Shown: one piece after another, positions 1 through 18,479 of the stretch
Layout: every line of letters starts with the position of its first letter
How positions within the stretch are numbered: position 1 is the first letter of the stretch
Assembly (NCBI RefSeq): GCF_019925205.1
Contig: NC_083561.1
Span: forward strand, 6,881,217 to 6,945,216
DNA length: 64,000 nt
Direction: 5' to 3'
From: Metopolophium dirhodum
Taxonomy: Eukaryota > Arthropoda > Insecta > Hemiptera > Aphididae
Notes under the pieces: generated by a model
Told to the model about the DNA's origin: nothing
Databases searched by the model: none
The model's input: the letters and a program-made list of their open reading frames with translations, nothing else
Made by a program: the position numbers and the translations under genes

Positions 1-884
1 TATTTAAAAACTAACATCGTATACTACGCATAAAATATTAATATACATAAATCGTAAACCTATCAATATAATATTATAATAGGCAAAATTTGAATTCTTA
101 TATTTAGTATATTAATTCACAATCTAATATATTATCGATTTTTTATTTCAATTAGTCAGTTACACTAATATACCATATAATGTAGGCAGATTCAAAATAT
201 CTAAGGAAATATATGCATAAGTTAGTAAATAAATTGTACAAACTATAAACCATTAAAATATGCTTAATATAAGTAGCATACTACTTTCTGCAGAAACCAA
301 AAGTATATTAAATACTAACTAGAAACCGTTATTTTATTTAATGTTAATTGTCCAATACGATATTGTTTTTTTTTTTGAAAAATATCAATTCTTTTTTACT
401 TTCATTGGGTTATATAATTCATAAGTTCAACAGTTGCATCGGGTTTCTAAAAGAAATATACCATCAATACCGATATTTTATTCCAACACAAATATAAAAT
501 TTAAAATTTAATTGATGAATAATATAAATAACAGACCCTTAATTGACTATAATTATTCAAAACCATTCTTATCGCATGGATATTAAACAAATATATATTA
601 ATAATTTAAGAAATATTGTTTAGATTAATTGTTTGGTATGACGTACATGGTACGTTATGTATAATTATACTATATTCCAAAATAAATTTAAAATATTATA
701 AAAACTAGATTAATTAAAATAATTTTATTAAAAAAAAAAATAAATAAAAATAGAGGAACCAATTTGAATTAAAACCTACCTACCTAATTATAGTAATACA
801 TATAATATTATGAAATCAACAGAAACATTATATTAATTTGAACCATTGTAAATATATTTTGCGATACGTCCCTAAATATTATTA

Positions 885-935
885 TTTTTTTTTTTATTTT
901 ATTAAACAAAGTCCGCGGCAACTGTGGCTATTGGA
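885..935 (-). mobile_element. 3' end fragment of the same SINE family
   Basis: A T run followed by CCGCGGCAACTGTGGCTATTGG matches CCGCGGCAACATAGGCCATT of the 57230 SINE tail at 18 of 22 positions, also next to a T run. Only the last 50 bp are recognisable. Confidence 0.5.
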
Positions 936-1080
936 CTGAAATTATTTTACATTATTGTATACTACATACTACTATACATTTCTTATACATTATACAATAA
1001 AAGGTTATATGTTAGACATAAATACATTTTTAAATTTTGTTAATTAATTTTGAATTATAGATAAATTTTAGAATACTTTT

Positions 1081-1160
1081 GACGTTGCGTGGGTCTGGGT
1101 TCAGTGACTCGGAGAGCTGGTCTGGTAGGTCAGCTTCTCTCCTGGCCTTGTCAAATCTCC
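1081..1160. other. Isolated GC-rich 80-bp patch
   Basis: GTGGGTCTGGGTTCAGTGAC and GGTCAGCTTCTCTCCTGGCC stand out from AT-rich flanks. The minus strand is open over about 25 codons (DKARREADLPDQLSESLNPD). Possibly a fragment of an exon or mobile element; not recognised. Confidence 0.25.
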
Positions 1161-1529
1161 GACATTATTATATTTTTAAATAAATGTTACATTTCCCTAC
1201 TCCTATATTTAATTTGGTAGAAAATATCACAAAAAAATTCGTGTATAATGTCTATAATAATGATGTACAATGTACATATATATTAAATAAAACATAAATC
1301 AGCATTATTATAGGCTGAAACTCAACAGTCCATTAAATGTGGGTGCTAAATATACTTAATACAATATAATATGTTTAACCGGCAGATAGATAATATTATT
1401 ATTGAGATACTAAACTGAACACTGCGCAATTTAATGTTATGCTTCGGTGGCAAAACTAAAATGGTTTAAACAGAATAAAAAAGATCCAGTGACTCAGAAG
1501 ATATTTTTTTAATATAAATAATAATAATG

Positions 1530-2000
1530 AATACTCCACGGTTTTATGGTGTTTGCATACGGGCCACGGGAGCATGGTATACGACGCGCGTGGGGATGGA
1601 AAGGATGCGTTGCACTCAAACCACCGACGTGCACAGGTCTGGCGATTTTAACACCGGAAGCTTTTGGTGGAATTATTCGTATCAGCGAACCCGAACATTC
1701 GTCTGTTTTTGTATCCGTCCAAAGTTATTATCATCCCACCGTGTACACTCATAATAATAATGTGTGCACGAATTAAATTAACGTTTTGCTTTTAATCGTT
1801 TTTTGCGCACCACTCTGCACCCCTCCAACGACGATCAGCATCGTACAAAACCTTTGATCCTTGTCCCCCGCCACTCATGTGACGCAGCTTCGGTGATGCG
1901 GTACCCTGCCCCCGTAATCTATCAAGGCACGTAAATCATCATTCAAAATTACACTGTCGAACATGACCCAGAAACACTTTACCACCTCCGTCGTACATTA
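1530..2000. other. CpG/GC-enriched block, no recognised gene
   Basis: Richer in G+C and CG dinucleotides than its flanks, with GACGCGCGTGG and several CACC-type words. Two overlapping open frames of about 75 codons match nothing recognised. Could be a promoter or unmethylated regulatory island. Confidence 0.3.
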
Positions 2001-2217
2001 AACCCTTGATTTTTCGCTGCACTGCTATTGTTGCGTAGTGTTCCCTCCTAACGCGCCTACTTAAGTGCCATTCGAGTTCAATGATCCATGATCCGTTGTA
2101 TCAATTAACCACAGTTAAACAATTCCGAGAGTGTCCTTCAGAGGAAATATATCATGACCTCTGAGCACCAATGATGTTTCTGAACAATTTAAATTATTTC
2201 GTTGATGAGTAAGTACC

Positions 2218-2456
2218 CAGTGGCGCACACGGGAGGGTTCAATGGTAGCAGTTGCTACCCCTGATTTTTTGTAAGTGGGTGGGTGGACCCCCTGGCTCCA
2301 AAATATTTACATGATAAAAATTCTACTATCCGTATGAAAATATTGAAAATAAACTATTGAATAATAATTATAGGTTATAGCCATTAGTCTATTAGCCAAT
2401 ATAGAAGTAACCGATTTAATAAGCTACCCCTATTTATTTTTGAGTGTGCGCCACTG
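2218..2456. mobile_element. Non-autonomous hAT-type MITE with perfect TSD
   Basis: A 239-bp element bounded by perfect 13-bp terminal inverted repeats (CAGTGGCGCACAC at the left, its reverse complement at 2444-2456). It is flanked by identical 8-bp target duplications TAAGTACC at 2210-2217 and 2457-2464. The CAGTGGCG terminus and 8-bp duplication are the hAT signature. There is no coding capacity, so transposase would come from elsewhere. Confidence 0.9.
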
Positions 2457-2778
2457 TAAGTACCTATATACGTACAATTTCAGCTTGAAAAAAAATTAGA
2501 TAAAATTTATGTGTCACACTTCGTCTCCGTTGAATTATATGACGGCGAACAATTCATCGTTTAAATATAAAACAGTAAAAATGTATGACCTCTATGTAAC
2601 ATATTCTGCTTTCGCTAACATTATAGAACCTATACAACAATCGAAAATCGTAATATTATGTACCTACCTATATCTAACAATTAAAATGATTACAACTGAA
2701 AACTTAATATAGACATTTTATATTGTCAGAAAATCAAAAACATGTTCTAGGGATAGACAATAGTCCTCGGGTATATTA

Positions 2779-3050
2779 TATTAGATACTAGTCGTCCTAC
2801 CCGACGTTATCCTGGCCAAAGATTTGTATTTTTAATAAATATATTTTTACAAAATATATATGCCATATTTTTTTATTTTTTATAATACACCTGATCTCAC
2901 ACCATCTGATCCCTGATTTAATGATAATGTAGCATTCTAATAGTGAAAGAATTTTTGAAATCAGTTGAATAGTTTTGGAGTTCATTCGTTACAAACATAC
3001 AAATCTTTCCTCTTTATAATATTATATAATAATATATAGTATAGATTGAT
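2779..3050. mobile_element. RTE-like LINE or SINE 3' tail
   Basis: Contains CGTCCTACCCGACGTTATCC near its start and a stretch ending GTTTTGGAGTTCATTCGTTA, CAAACATACAAATC, then an AT-rich microsatellite (tataatattatataataata). This layout is typical of 3' ends of insect RTE-type elements and their SINEs. There is no coding sequence and the 5' boundary is approximate. Confidence 0.5.
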
Positions 3051-3599
3051 TTCGGGTAATCTTAAGACATAACTATATACAATATAATATATAGATGTAT
3101 ACTAAACAGATTAGTGAAAATAATTGTTTGTCTAATTTAATTTAACCGTTGATGTTTTTTTTTTATGTATTTCACCAAATAACCCTAAAAAACTTTATTT
3201 GAAATATAAATTAAATCAGTGTGCTAATATATTTTGTAGTATCATTATTCATTAATATCATAATACTATAAGGCTGTTAACACTAGCTGGAAAAACAAAC
3301 TACTCATTTTTTATCAAATACTACGTGACGTGGCTAGGGAGAACTACCTACATCACGAAATAGACATGCGTTAATAGGTCAAAAAGTTCACCGGAAAATA
3401 CATTTTATGAATAGTAAACATGAAAAGCCTATTGGATTTATCAGTGTATTCAGATTCATAAGCTAAAGTTTAATATGTAGGTCATACGTTGGAGTTTTCG
3501 AAGTAGTTATAAGCGAATTATAGGGGAATTGTAATCACGGGTCACTGGGAAAAATATTAATCCGAGTTCATATTTCATAATATTATGGACAGAAAACAT

Positions 3600-4250
3600 T
3601 ATAGGAACGTACGCTGCGCCTGACAATACTATTATACAATATGATTGTATATATAGGTACGGTTTTCCCAAACGTCTTATTCGTTTTCCACTTTTCCGAC
3701 ACGAGTTTTCGTTATGACGTCAATACATTATACATAGGTATTCACCCGGGAAAGACGTCATCGTAGGTATATGGCTTAACTGATACATCACTCGGAGTCG
3801 GAGCAATAAAGTTCCCGCTCGCGAATCAGCGCATCCTCAAACAAATCCTGAACCACAGCTAACCGTTTAATTATTTATCGCGGTTGACAATAGCAGGCTA
3901 CGGCGAAAACAGCACGGTGGAGTTCATGTTTCCTACACACATATATATATAATAATTATATATGCATATAAACACCTACGACTCGCGAGCATTGCAACGT
4001 TTAATTGCAAGTCAAACGAGTGTCGTCGCATTAGTCACTACACAAGACTCGGCGCTCGTAGTCTCTGTATGTATAATGATATATTTTAATATATACAACA
4101 ACCAAAAATCGTATAATACATTGATTCGAACACTCTCGTCGTCTGCCGCTATAAACTCATCAAACGTGACTTGTGAAATGGCAGCCGACTATATAATATA
4201 CAGTTATAGTTGATTCGCACGCAACTTTATTTTACCACAGTCTTTATTCC
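3600..4250. promoter_or_regulatory. CpG-enriched island with two CRE-like sites
   Basis: A block with many CG dinucleotides in otherwise AT-rich DNA. It contains the perfect palindromic CRE TGACGTCA at 3715-3722 and a GACGTCA half-plus site at 3754-3760, then CTCGGAGTCGGAG and CTCGCGAGC. No convincing coding frame: an 83-codon frame from 3962 matches nothing I know. A promoter, enhancer or untranslated exon is possible. Confidence 0.35.
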
Positions 4251-5036
4251 ATTTTTCGGTGGAACATCCTATTGTGTCTCTGATTGTGCTGATTTAAATA
4301 CAACGTCGATGTTGTAAGTGATAAACATTTAACGATACGAACTCCATCTGTTCCGTTCTCACACACAATTGTTGATAAAAGTATTTTTATTAACCTGTAA
4401 AGTATATGTTTATTGTCTTCTTCGACGTAGGTAATAAAAAGAAACAACGCAATATCCAAAAACAATAATTATTTCAAGCTGCGTCTCGTCATCCTATATT
4501 CCTGTCATTCAATCTCCCCAGCCGTACCTGATACGTTGGTAAAAACAAATAAATGACCAGCTTTCTAGAGGATTTTAAATTTTAAATCTTTCACAAATCC
4601 TCTAATATTACTATTCACCAAAGTAATACCTGACCTTCTGGAAAAATATTGACCTATTTATATTAAACTTCTTAATAAACGAAAATGACTTAAGGAACTA
4701 TCCTAATATACAGTAAAACATGATATACAATTAATGAACTAACCTTGTACTTATAACCAAAACCTATTTTACTCAATAGGTACTCATATTCACATAAGTA
4801 TAATATCCCTGGTAATAAAGTAACTAATTAAACTAAACATCAACAAAATAATACTGCACATAGTGTCCAGTTTAGCAGCTCTTTCAAATTTCTGTTGGAA
4901 TTTTCTACATTCTATTGCTAGTATTAATAAAATTACATTTTATTAACAATATATCCTCCTGAGACACAATACCTACTACTAATGCACATTTTTATAATAA
5001 CTTAAATAAAATAAGTAATAGTTTTATTATAGTCGT

Positions 5037-6221
5037 TGAATACAACGCCAATCATCAAAGTTAGTTTACCGGACGAGCAACTCACTTGGCTTTATCCATC
5101 ATAACTTTTTAAATGCAAAACGATTTTAAAACACTTATTCCCCCAAGACCTACTTATTGGCCATCCTTCCTTTTACAAAACTCAGACATACTTGACATTT
5201 TTGACGCGGAAATTCCCTCGGGTTTATACTGTTCTACTGATAATATCATCTACTTTGATCATCCTCCTGTACATCCAATACTCAATGACTATATAATCGA
5301 ATCACCAAAAACCTTCCAAAATTGTTCATAATACCACCGATCAATATAAATTTCAAACCTCGTGTAACAAGGAAATCATATTTCATTTTTAGCTAATAAC
5401 CACTGATTTTTCAATAAAATATAAAATGATCTTTGAAAAATAACGAACCAAACACTATGATATAAATATTATATAACCACTCAAAAGACTTCACAAAGTT
5501 AGAATAGTTTCAATTTTGTATAATGTGATCAGAAGAAATCTAAATTATGTAAAAATCATCTTTATGACATTTTCCAACTTTACTCCGACATAATTATACC
5601 TGAAAATATAAATACTGTTCAAATGCTTCCATCATTCCTTCTTCCCATTCATTTAAACAACGCCATATAAATAAATAATGTTATACTGGCCTTTCGAAAA
5701 TCAAAATACCCTCTCGAAAAAATTTCAAAACTTAATAGGACAAAATTTAATCACAGCACAAGTAGCACAACAATATTACAAAAACTAGCTATTACTATTC
5801 TTCCTCACATATTCAATGTGATATTGAGACTATCTTACTTTCCAATTCTCAGGGAGGTTCTGTAAAATGTTATTAATTCCAAATCCAAACAAACCCTTCG
5901 GATCCCTTACTTCTAAGTTCTAATACAGAGATGAGCGTAGGTATATATCATCTTTTTTCTCCAGAGTACTAGGGACTCGCGCTCAATCGTATTCTCCCCT
6001 TTATCTATACAAATAATATTTTTCTTAACTTCCAGTCTAGTTAAATCATTAAACTATTCGCCCAAGTCCATAGTGGGTTTTTATTTTTAATTTGTGCATT
6101 TCTTGTTATCTCACCGGATTTTGATAGAGTATGCTACGAGGGGCTGCTATATAAATTAATAAATTCTTACCACCAACTTATTACCTACTCCAAGAATTGT
6201 ATATTGACGACGGGCATGTAC
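5037..6221 (+). pseudogene. Jockey-type LINE remnant (endonuclease to early RT)
   Basis: A degenerate non-LTR retrotransposon. The endonuclease end is visible as EYNANHQS near 5037, then a 72-codon frame from 5113 containing LIPPRPTYWPSFLLQNSDIL and IPSGLYCSTDNI, typical of the Jockey endonuclease C-terminus. The reverse transcriptase begins around 5868 (LLIPNPNKPFGS) and continues to DFDRVCYEGLLYKL at about 6118. Many stops and frameshifts separate these blocks, so it is dead. The copy ends where the 6222 element begins. Clade assignment comes from remembered motif patterns, not a search. Confidence 0.75.
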
Positions 6222-6850
6222 CTGCCATTTCCACCAACATTTAAAATTACCCTTTCCACCACCGCCCTTTTCTGTCGATTAAAAAAAAAAAAATGTTTTA
6301 TTTCCGTTTCTGCCAATATTTCTATCCTTTGGTAAAATGATTATATATTCTATATTCTATGCTAATTTTTGGAAGACATTTTGCATTTTTTGTACCCACC
6401 TATAATAAAAAATCAGTATTAGAATTTTTATAATAATAGTTGAATGTTGCAACAAAAACAGCAAAATGTGATTATTTTTAAGGTATCTATATTTAAATTT
6501 TAAATCGTATAGTTTCAACTTGAAATAATTTTACATGGTTTGTAGGACAAAGTTTAACATTTAAACAAATTTAACAACAAAAATATAATAATAATTATCA
6601 GCTCGAATAATAAAAAGTCACTATACATGGGTATTACATAATATTTATTTTGTTCTGTTTGTTCAGCATAAGGCTCTATACAAAATAATTATTATGTGAA
6701 CTGTAAAGATTGTATACAACCTGTGTTAAATTTAAATAATAGGAAAATTACATTATCTTTGATTTTTAGTTGTTTTACAATATTTTTATCATATAGCAGG
6801 TAAATTGGTGGAAACAGGAATCAACCATTTTTTTATATTGGTGGAAACAG
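6222..6850. mobile_element. Possible MITE with doubled TTTCCACCAA motifs at each end
   Basis: The left 45 bp contain two TTTCCACC words (about 6228 and 6254). The right 45 bp contain two reverse-complement words TTGGTGGAAA (about 6805 and 6839) with similar spacing, so the ends form an imperfect inverted repeat. The element begins where similarity of the neighbouring Jockey remnant stops. No target duplication is clear. Confidence 0.4.
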
Positions 6851-9800
6851 ATAATTGTCTTGATGACCGATACATTTAAATCCATTATGCAGTGTTGTAA
6901 ATAACGCTTTGAAAAGTATTTCAGTAGTATTAAAAATATTAGGTACTCTTATTATCTAAGGATTTTCCCCCAAAATATCCAATGTGAAAATTACGGTAAC
7001 TTCAAAAAACCAAACCTACAAATTCCCCGCTATACATAACTTATAGCACCATTTTATAATTATTTGTTCTTGAACATTTCAGGTTGACTAATATATTAAA
7101 ATGATAAATATTCTTCTTCATTAAACATTATTTTTTGTATGAGTTGATGGGATAAATTACAAAAAATAATTATCTTGCGTAGATTTTTAAATAAATATTT
7201 TATAAACTCATTGTATAAAGTGTTCAGTGTATATTCATGAATATTTAAAGATTTTTATACAGTTTTTTTTTTGTTTTTTATCTACCAAAAACAACAATAT
7301 GAATATCCAATCCGTAAGTCATATTTCTTATCTTATTTTATTTGCATTTTGCCAACGTTGCAAAACAAGTAATTTAAAATAAATTAATCTTATCAAATTT
7401 GATATTTTTTAAAAAGTTGTAGTTGAATATAACTCATAAGTATTTTAGATTTTGAAAGAAGTGAGTAATGTATTAGTTTACAATAATGTTATCGTTGTAT
7501 AATGTATATTGTTCAATACACATTACTTAGTTCATTTTAACTTTAGAGTGAAACTTTTTTGACTACGACCTTCAAAAATCGAAAATCAATTATTAATTTC
7601 CACTTTGTGAATATACTTTTACGGTTTTCTACCCATTTTCTCTAAGCTCGAGATTATCCTAACAACAACTCACTGTTGAAAATATTGTGAAAGAAATGTC
7701 AGTAAGTGCTTTCTCAAAATGTTTTTTTTTTTTTAACGTGATGATCAGTCATTTATTTTTAATTTATTATTACAACACATCACTATACTACTTTACTCGA
7801 TGTGAACGAATTATGATGAGTGTGTTGGAACACGATATAGACATATAGTTGTAATTCGTTCAAACTTTTTTTTCATTTAAGATGATTCTATAATAATTGA
7901 ATACAAACCATATTATTATTATAATCTTTTAAGTTTAGAAAAAAAAGTATTTGTGTTAGCATTAACCATTTATTCTCGTTTATTGGTTTTATTATAATGT
8001 ATAGTAATTCTTTTCTAATATTTAGCTTACACAGTTAATATTAAATTGCATTAAATATCATAATTCATTGATATAGGGTTCAAAAGTTATATTAATGAAA
8101 GTTTATTATTCTGAAAACTAAAAAAGCTCGATATCCTCTAATGAGATTCAATTTTTTTATAAGGTCCTATTATAAATTATAAATAAAAACAACCCTTCAA
8201 GTCCAGTGTGTATAAATAAATTATAAACACTGACTACGTGTTTCCCTATTAAATCATACAATTATCTCTTATGCATTTTCAATAAAATAATATAAGTGTT
8301 TTATTTATGAAAATTAATTAGGTATTATTCAACTGACTTGTTACCTATATGATTCACTATAAAATATTTTGTCCTAGTAATGGGCTTACACAACTTTTTT
8401 CTCACCACTTTATTATAATAAAAATATCTTACTAAATAACATAGCTCTTCTCTGTTATTACTTTTGTATTTCTTTTTTAATAGTTTATTAATGAATTTCA
8501 TCTAACTATAAGTCTATAATCAAATCATATGACAAGTTTATGTGACCATTCAGTTTTAAATACTAAATCGATTCAACCTAAAACTTAAATTAGTTTTTAA
8601 AACTTATGAAGTCATTACTCATTACATATTCTACTTAAACATTTAAAATAATTACTAAGTTTTTCTTAAATGTAGTTACTAATTTCGTTTAGTAATCATA
8701 TTATATTATATTTTTGCAGTTTTTTTATACACAATGTTTACCTTTTAATCGCTTTCCATATAACTTTAGGGTCACGTGGTCAACACATTTTATATATGTA
8801 ATACATGTAACCGTATGTCATTACTGATTATGTAGGATATATAGGACCAACCAGAAGTCACAATTCCTAAATTCAATGAAAAATTAATAATATTTGTTTT
8901 TAAAAACAAGTATCACTCTTTAAATAGTTTAGTTGAAATGAAAGAAATTTTCCCTCGATTCTTGAAAATTTTAATAATAATGTTAAGAGTTGTTTTGTTT
9001 CTCCTAATTGTTATTTACACTTTTTTTGTACAAAATAGTATAAACCAATTTCCCTGACCTACACTTGGTTAGGTATACCTATTCAAGTATTAAGAACAAA
9101 CATTACACAACATCATAGCCCAGTAAATTGTTGAAAACATCATTAAGATATCTGTATTTAAATAAAAAAAATAAACTTGAAATAATCTATGATTTCCAAG
9201 CTCTGGATATTACTTTAAAGAGTTCAAAAAGTATAATATAATATAAAATGTCTGTGTTTATTTAAAAAAAAAAACATTTATAACTTATAATATGAATTTT
9301 AAGTTTTAAAATGCATATTCAACTGTTATAATATTTAATACAGCTTCTCAATACATGTATACAACAAATACTGCTATAAATAATATATTAAATATTTAAT
9401 GAATGTTATTTTATACTTTTTGATTGTTTCCAAAAAGAAACCATATCTAGAATTAACAATAGTTATTCAATTTTAAACAAATTTAAATAATACCTAAAAT
9501 TTACTTAAATCTTAATTATCTTATATTTAAACGTATGTTTGAAAATATTTATAATAGACAAAATACAACACTTATAATTTTATATAGATATTAACGACAA
9601 TTTAATTTTTCTTACAAGGTAATCATTAAAAATAATTAAGTACCATTAGTATCAATTAATGCTGACTATTGATAAATATTAACTATCATCACTATAAATT
9701 AAGAAAAAATATTATGTTTAGTTGAGTAGGCTTTGTTTTGTAAGTAATCTGCTCTACATATTATTTTGATTTCTGTAGAAATTGAATCATTCAATGTGTA

Positions 9801-12342
9801 TGATTTTACATTATATTCTATGATTATTATGCGATATAAATGTTGTATAGAATTGTAATATGTATGCAAATTGTGTTTGAAAAAATCAACTTTAATCCAA
9901 TATTTGGATGTAAATTTCTCGAAACAAACATTTTTTTTCATTTTGTATTTACCATTTATACAAAGTACAAAATCACACTTCTATATACGTTTATAATACA
10001 AATAATATGCACTATATACAATATTGGATTATAGGTGTGAATCAGCAGGGGATACCCCTCGGAATTTTGCAACACTCCTCCGTTCATCTAAACTTTAAAT
10101 GTTTATTTGGTGCCACCATGCATTATGCATTAATATTAAATTTCACCATTTGTAATTCTTTATAAATATTCATTATATAGTATAATGAATTTTTAGGAAA
10201 ATAATAATTTCAAGTACCTACCGAATAACATTGTTATATAAAAGGTTACTAATTTTTTTTTAATAGTACCTAATTATATTTTTAATTATTTATTAATTAT
10301 TATTTAGTGTGATCATATTATATAATTTATACTTCTAAAAATATTTTATATATTTTTATATTGTTATAAATACTAAACATTGAAACATTTTAGCGTTGAA
10401 AGCTTTTAATCGATCTACATTTTACGATTAAGACGGTTTAAAAACACTCTTATTTACTAAAATGATGGAGATTGTAATTTCCTACGCATCAAATAACTTC
10501 CTTTAGAAAAAAAAAATATATATTTAAGTAATTTCCTTAACTCGTAGAATTTGTTATACACGTAACAACGTTTACATGCTTCTGAATCTTATTATCCACA
10601 GAAAGCTTTAAAATAACTTTATTATGCAATTATTAACTCTTGAATACCTATACAAATGATTTATAAAAAGTAACTTGAACTGTGGAAAAAATATATTAAT
10701 TCACAGATTTTCAATGAACTTTCAAAAAGTTATAAATATTTTATGATTGTTGATTATACTGGTTTTATTAGTTAATAATAAATATCAATACACTTGTGAA
10801 TTTATTACAAATCAATTTAAATAGTTCCAATAATATTGAATTAAATTGAAATATTAACTATAGTAAAAAAAATAAACAACCATGTATTAAAACTAACATA
10901 AAATTAGAATAATAAATTATTTCAAATTAAATTGTGATATTGATATTAGGAATGTTTTAAGATAAATAGAATATCTGCAGTAACTAACGTGGCCATTAAA
11001 ACATTATGAGTTATGATTAAAGATAATCATCAACATTATTTATTTTGGTTTTCAAGAACTAGTGCCAAGACTTCCTGCAGTACCTTTATCTGGGCTAGCT
11101 TTATATTTGTTTCATTTTTAATAAGAATTAAACATTAAACCGTAGTTATTTTATAAACGATGTTTAAAATTCAAATACCTACATGGAAACATCCTGTATA
11201 ATATAAATTAATATGCATTTATTTATATATTTTATGAATTCCAAAGCACATAGGTATTAGGTACATGTATTGATTTACGTCCACATTTGTTTTAATTTAA
11301 CAATATCCCATAATGATCGTAAAACAAAGGTTTAAAATTCTTCGCTTTATTACATTTCTGCAGTCGTTTATTCCACCCTGAAAATTCCGATGTGCCAAAA
11401 TCCTAAGCCTCTTACCCCCACTCGGCACTGTCTACCCATTCACACCTCGTCGGCTGACTCTAGTTGTTTTAATATGAGTCGATAGGAAGGTAAAGGAATT
11501 CTAACAGCCTGCCCAAAATATCATATTGAAAAGGGTATGGCATGAATCGGATGAGAAGAAAAATAGCTGGTCTATATCCATTATTGTGCGTGGTTGTATC
11601 CTACATTGTACCTATCGTCAGTAATTCAATGTATTTATGGCGAATTCTGATTATCGTTTTTGGGACAAAGATTGTATTTATTTCGAGCGATAGGATACCA
11701 TTGATAAAAATGATATAACCGGTAATGGACAAATCATATCATCAACGCGTCACGAAAACGGAGACACGAAGAAACACACACGGTATAGAAAATTATTAAC
11801 GAGCAGGTGATATTACAGGAAATCAATCAAAATTATCTCACAAAATATCTTCAGCTGTATATCATCTCATACCTATACAACTGCTGTGAAGAGATAAACA
11901 ATTTTTGAAAACACTATTCGATATTATACAGTGGAGCTAATTAACCTTAAATACATTTTTCAAAAATATTAATATATTTTCTTTAATCGTCAACTCCCGG
12001 GAAAAAGTTTAATCAGTAATCACTAATCACTATAACTATAACTCTGCCTGTTTTAAAAATTACCTACAAAAAAAGGGAAATATAAAAAAAGTACAGCAAC
12101 CATCGCTAAGTTTTAAAATGTCTTGCATAATATGCACCAACCGAATTAAAACTACACTGTGATAATTTATAGTTCATTATTCAATATGACGTTTTAATAT
12201 CAAAGCGGATTTCAACGAACATTTAGTATTACTTAATCGTAGAATTTTAATAATATTGTATACAACTTGATGGATTAATTATAAAAAAACCAAAAATGAT
12301 TATATAATTGAATAATTCAACAAAAAATTATAAAAATACATT
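6851..12342. other. AT-rich stretch, nothing recognised
   Basis: Very AT-rich DNA with A/T runs and only short open frames (up to 80 codons, overlapping on both strands near 9700-10030). No exon-like block, RNA gene or bounded repeat was seen. A small C-patched segment near 10045-10075 (gcaggggatacccctcgg) and a GC-richer one near 11380-11460 are unexplained. Confidence 0.6.
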
Positions 12343-12757
12343 ATGATTTAACAAGCATGTTAGCCCCCCCCCCCTTTTTTTCTTTAATAATGCAGTTATT
12401 CAAAATCTGATTAATTTTAGAGTTTTTTAAATATACTTTAAGGCCATATTTTCAAATTCTTGAGTTTTTTTTATACTTTTTTAAAAATTTCCTGTGGAGA
12501 TACAAACTTGTTTTTTTCAAATGAGAACACCTATTTTCAACTGTAAATTATACAGTGGGTAAATTTTTTTTTTAATTTTTGACGTATCAGAATCAAAATT
12601 CGTATGGTTAGTCCAACTTAGTGTCTTTATGTTCTAAAAATAAAAGGTCCATGGTAATTTGTTTATAAGATATGAATATATTTTAAAATTCCCAAAATCA
12701 TAAATTGAATAAAAAATGCTAAGAAAAAAATGGGGTTGAACATGCTTGGTGAATCAC
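12343..12757. mobile_element. MITE-like element with about 25-bp inverted ends
   Basis: The left end ATGATTTAACAAGCATGTTA then a C run, and the right end GGGGTTGAACATGCTTGGTG then AATCAC, form an imperfect inverted repeat of about 25 bp; AAGCATGTT is perfect on both arms. A run of 11 C after the left arm mirrors GGGG at the right. The 415-bp interior is AT-rich and non-coding. I could not define a target duplication. Confidence 0.55.
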
Positions 12758-13485
12758 TTTGTATAATGAATAATAGATGACAATATTTTGTAAATTATTT
12801 TATTTTATGTCTATTTATGTACTTATTTTTGGTATAAAACGAATAATTCGGTTCATTTATAGGTAAGTTTAACTAACTACAAAGTGCAAAATATCGACAT
12901 ATTTAGTTAAGTTTAATAGGGTAAATTATTATTGGATAGTGAAAATACATGTTTTACATTAAAGTTTGTTTGACGAAAATACCCAAATATATTATCAATG
13001 TCTCTGGGTATTTGAGTTCTAAAAGCTATGAAATTGTAAATGAAAACATTATTATATTATATTGATTAGTTTCCAATTTACAAATAATTTGTAAATAGAA
13101 TTTGTATCATGTATAGTTTATTTTACCTAATTGAAATAAACAACGATGAAACCTTATTTACCTATCCATTAAAACTAAAAGCAATACAAATGGAAAAACA
13201 CCTCTTATAATTATTTTTTTTTATTTATTAAAAATATTCATTCATTTTTACAAACTACAAAGTATTATTTTATTGCATTCAACTTGGTTATTTTGATTCC
13301 ATTCAAAGTAAAAAATGTTTTGATTTAAAAATAATGTTTTTTTTTTTTATTCTCAGAACTGTAATAGTTTGACGATGGTTTTTTATATTTAACAGTATTA
13401 TTTATCATACCCTTATTTTGGCTAGGAATAAACTAGGAAAAAATATCCATAAAGCACCTCAATAGATCGGAAGATATCAGTCCAT

Positions 13486-13752
13486 CAGTGCCGAATACAA
13501 GGGAATGTTGGGAACATATGACACCACACCCCACCCCCCTTTAGCACGTGTTACATATAAATTAGAATGTAGTTGTGTATATAAATATAATTTATATTAT
13601 AGTTACATATTATGAATGTCTTGATTGGCTGATTATTTGTATGAGATCGTTTTTTTTTATAACCTAAACTGTACTTTAATTTATTTATTTATGATGTTAC
13701 AATTTATTATTGATGACACTCCCTTTAAAAAAAAATCATAGTTACGCCACTG
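13486..13752. mobile_element. Probable decayed hAT MITE
   Basis: The left end CAGTGCCGAAT and the right end TTACGCCACTG resemble hAT termini (CAGTGGCGTAA type) with several mismatches. The inside is AT-rich after a C-rich patch near the left end. Flanking 8-mers (CAGTCCAT, CGGTCTAG) match only partly, so age or misplaced ends are possible. Confidence 0.4.
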
Positions 13753-18448
<4,696 letters not shown>

Positions 18449-18479
18449 AATGCACTGCGTTCGGATTGACTATTAACAA

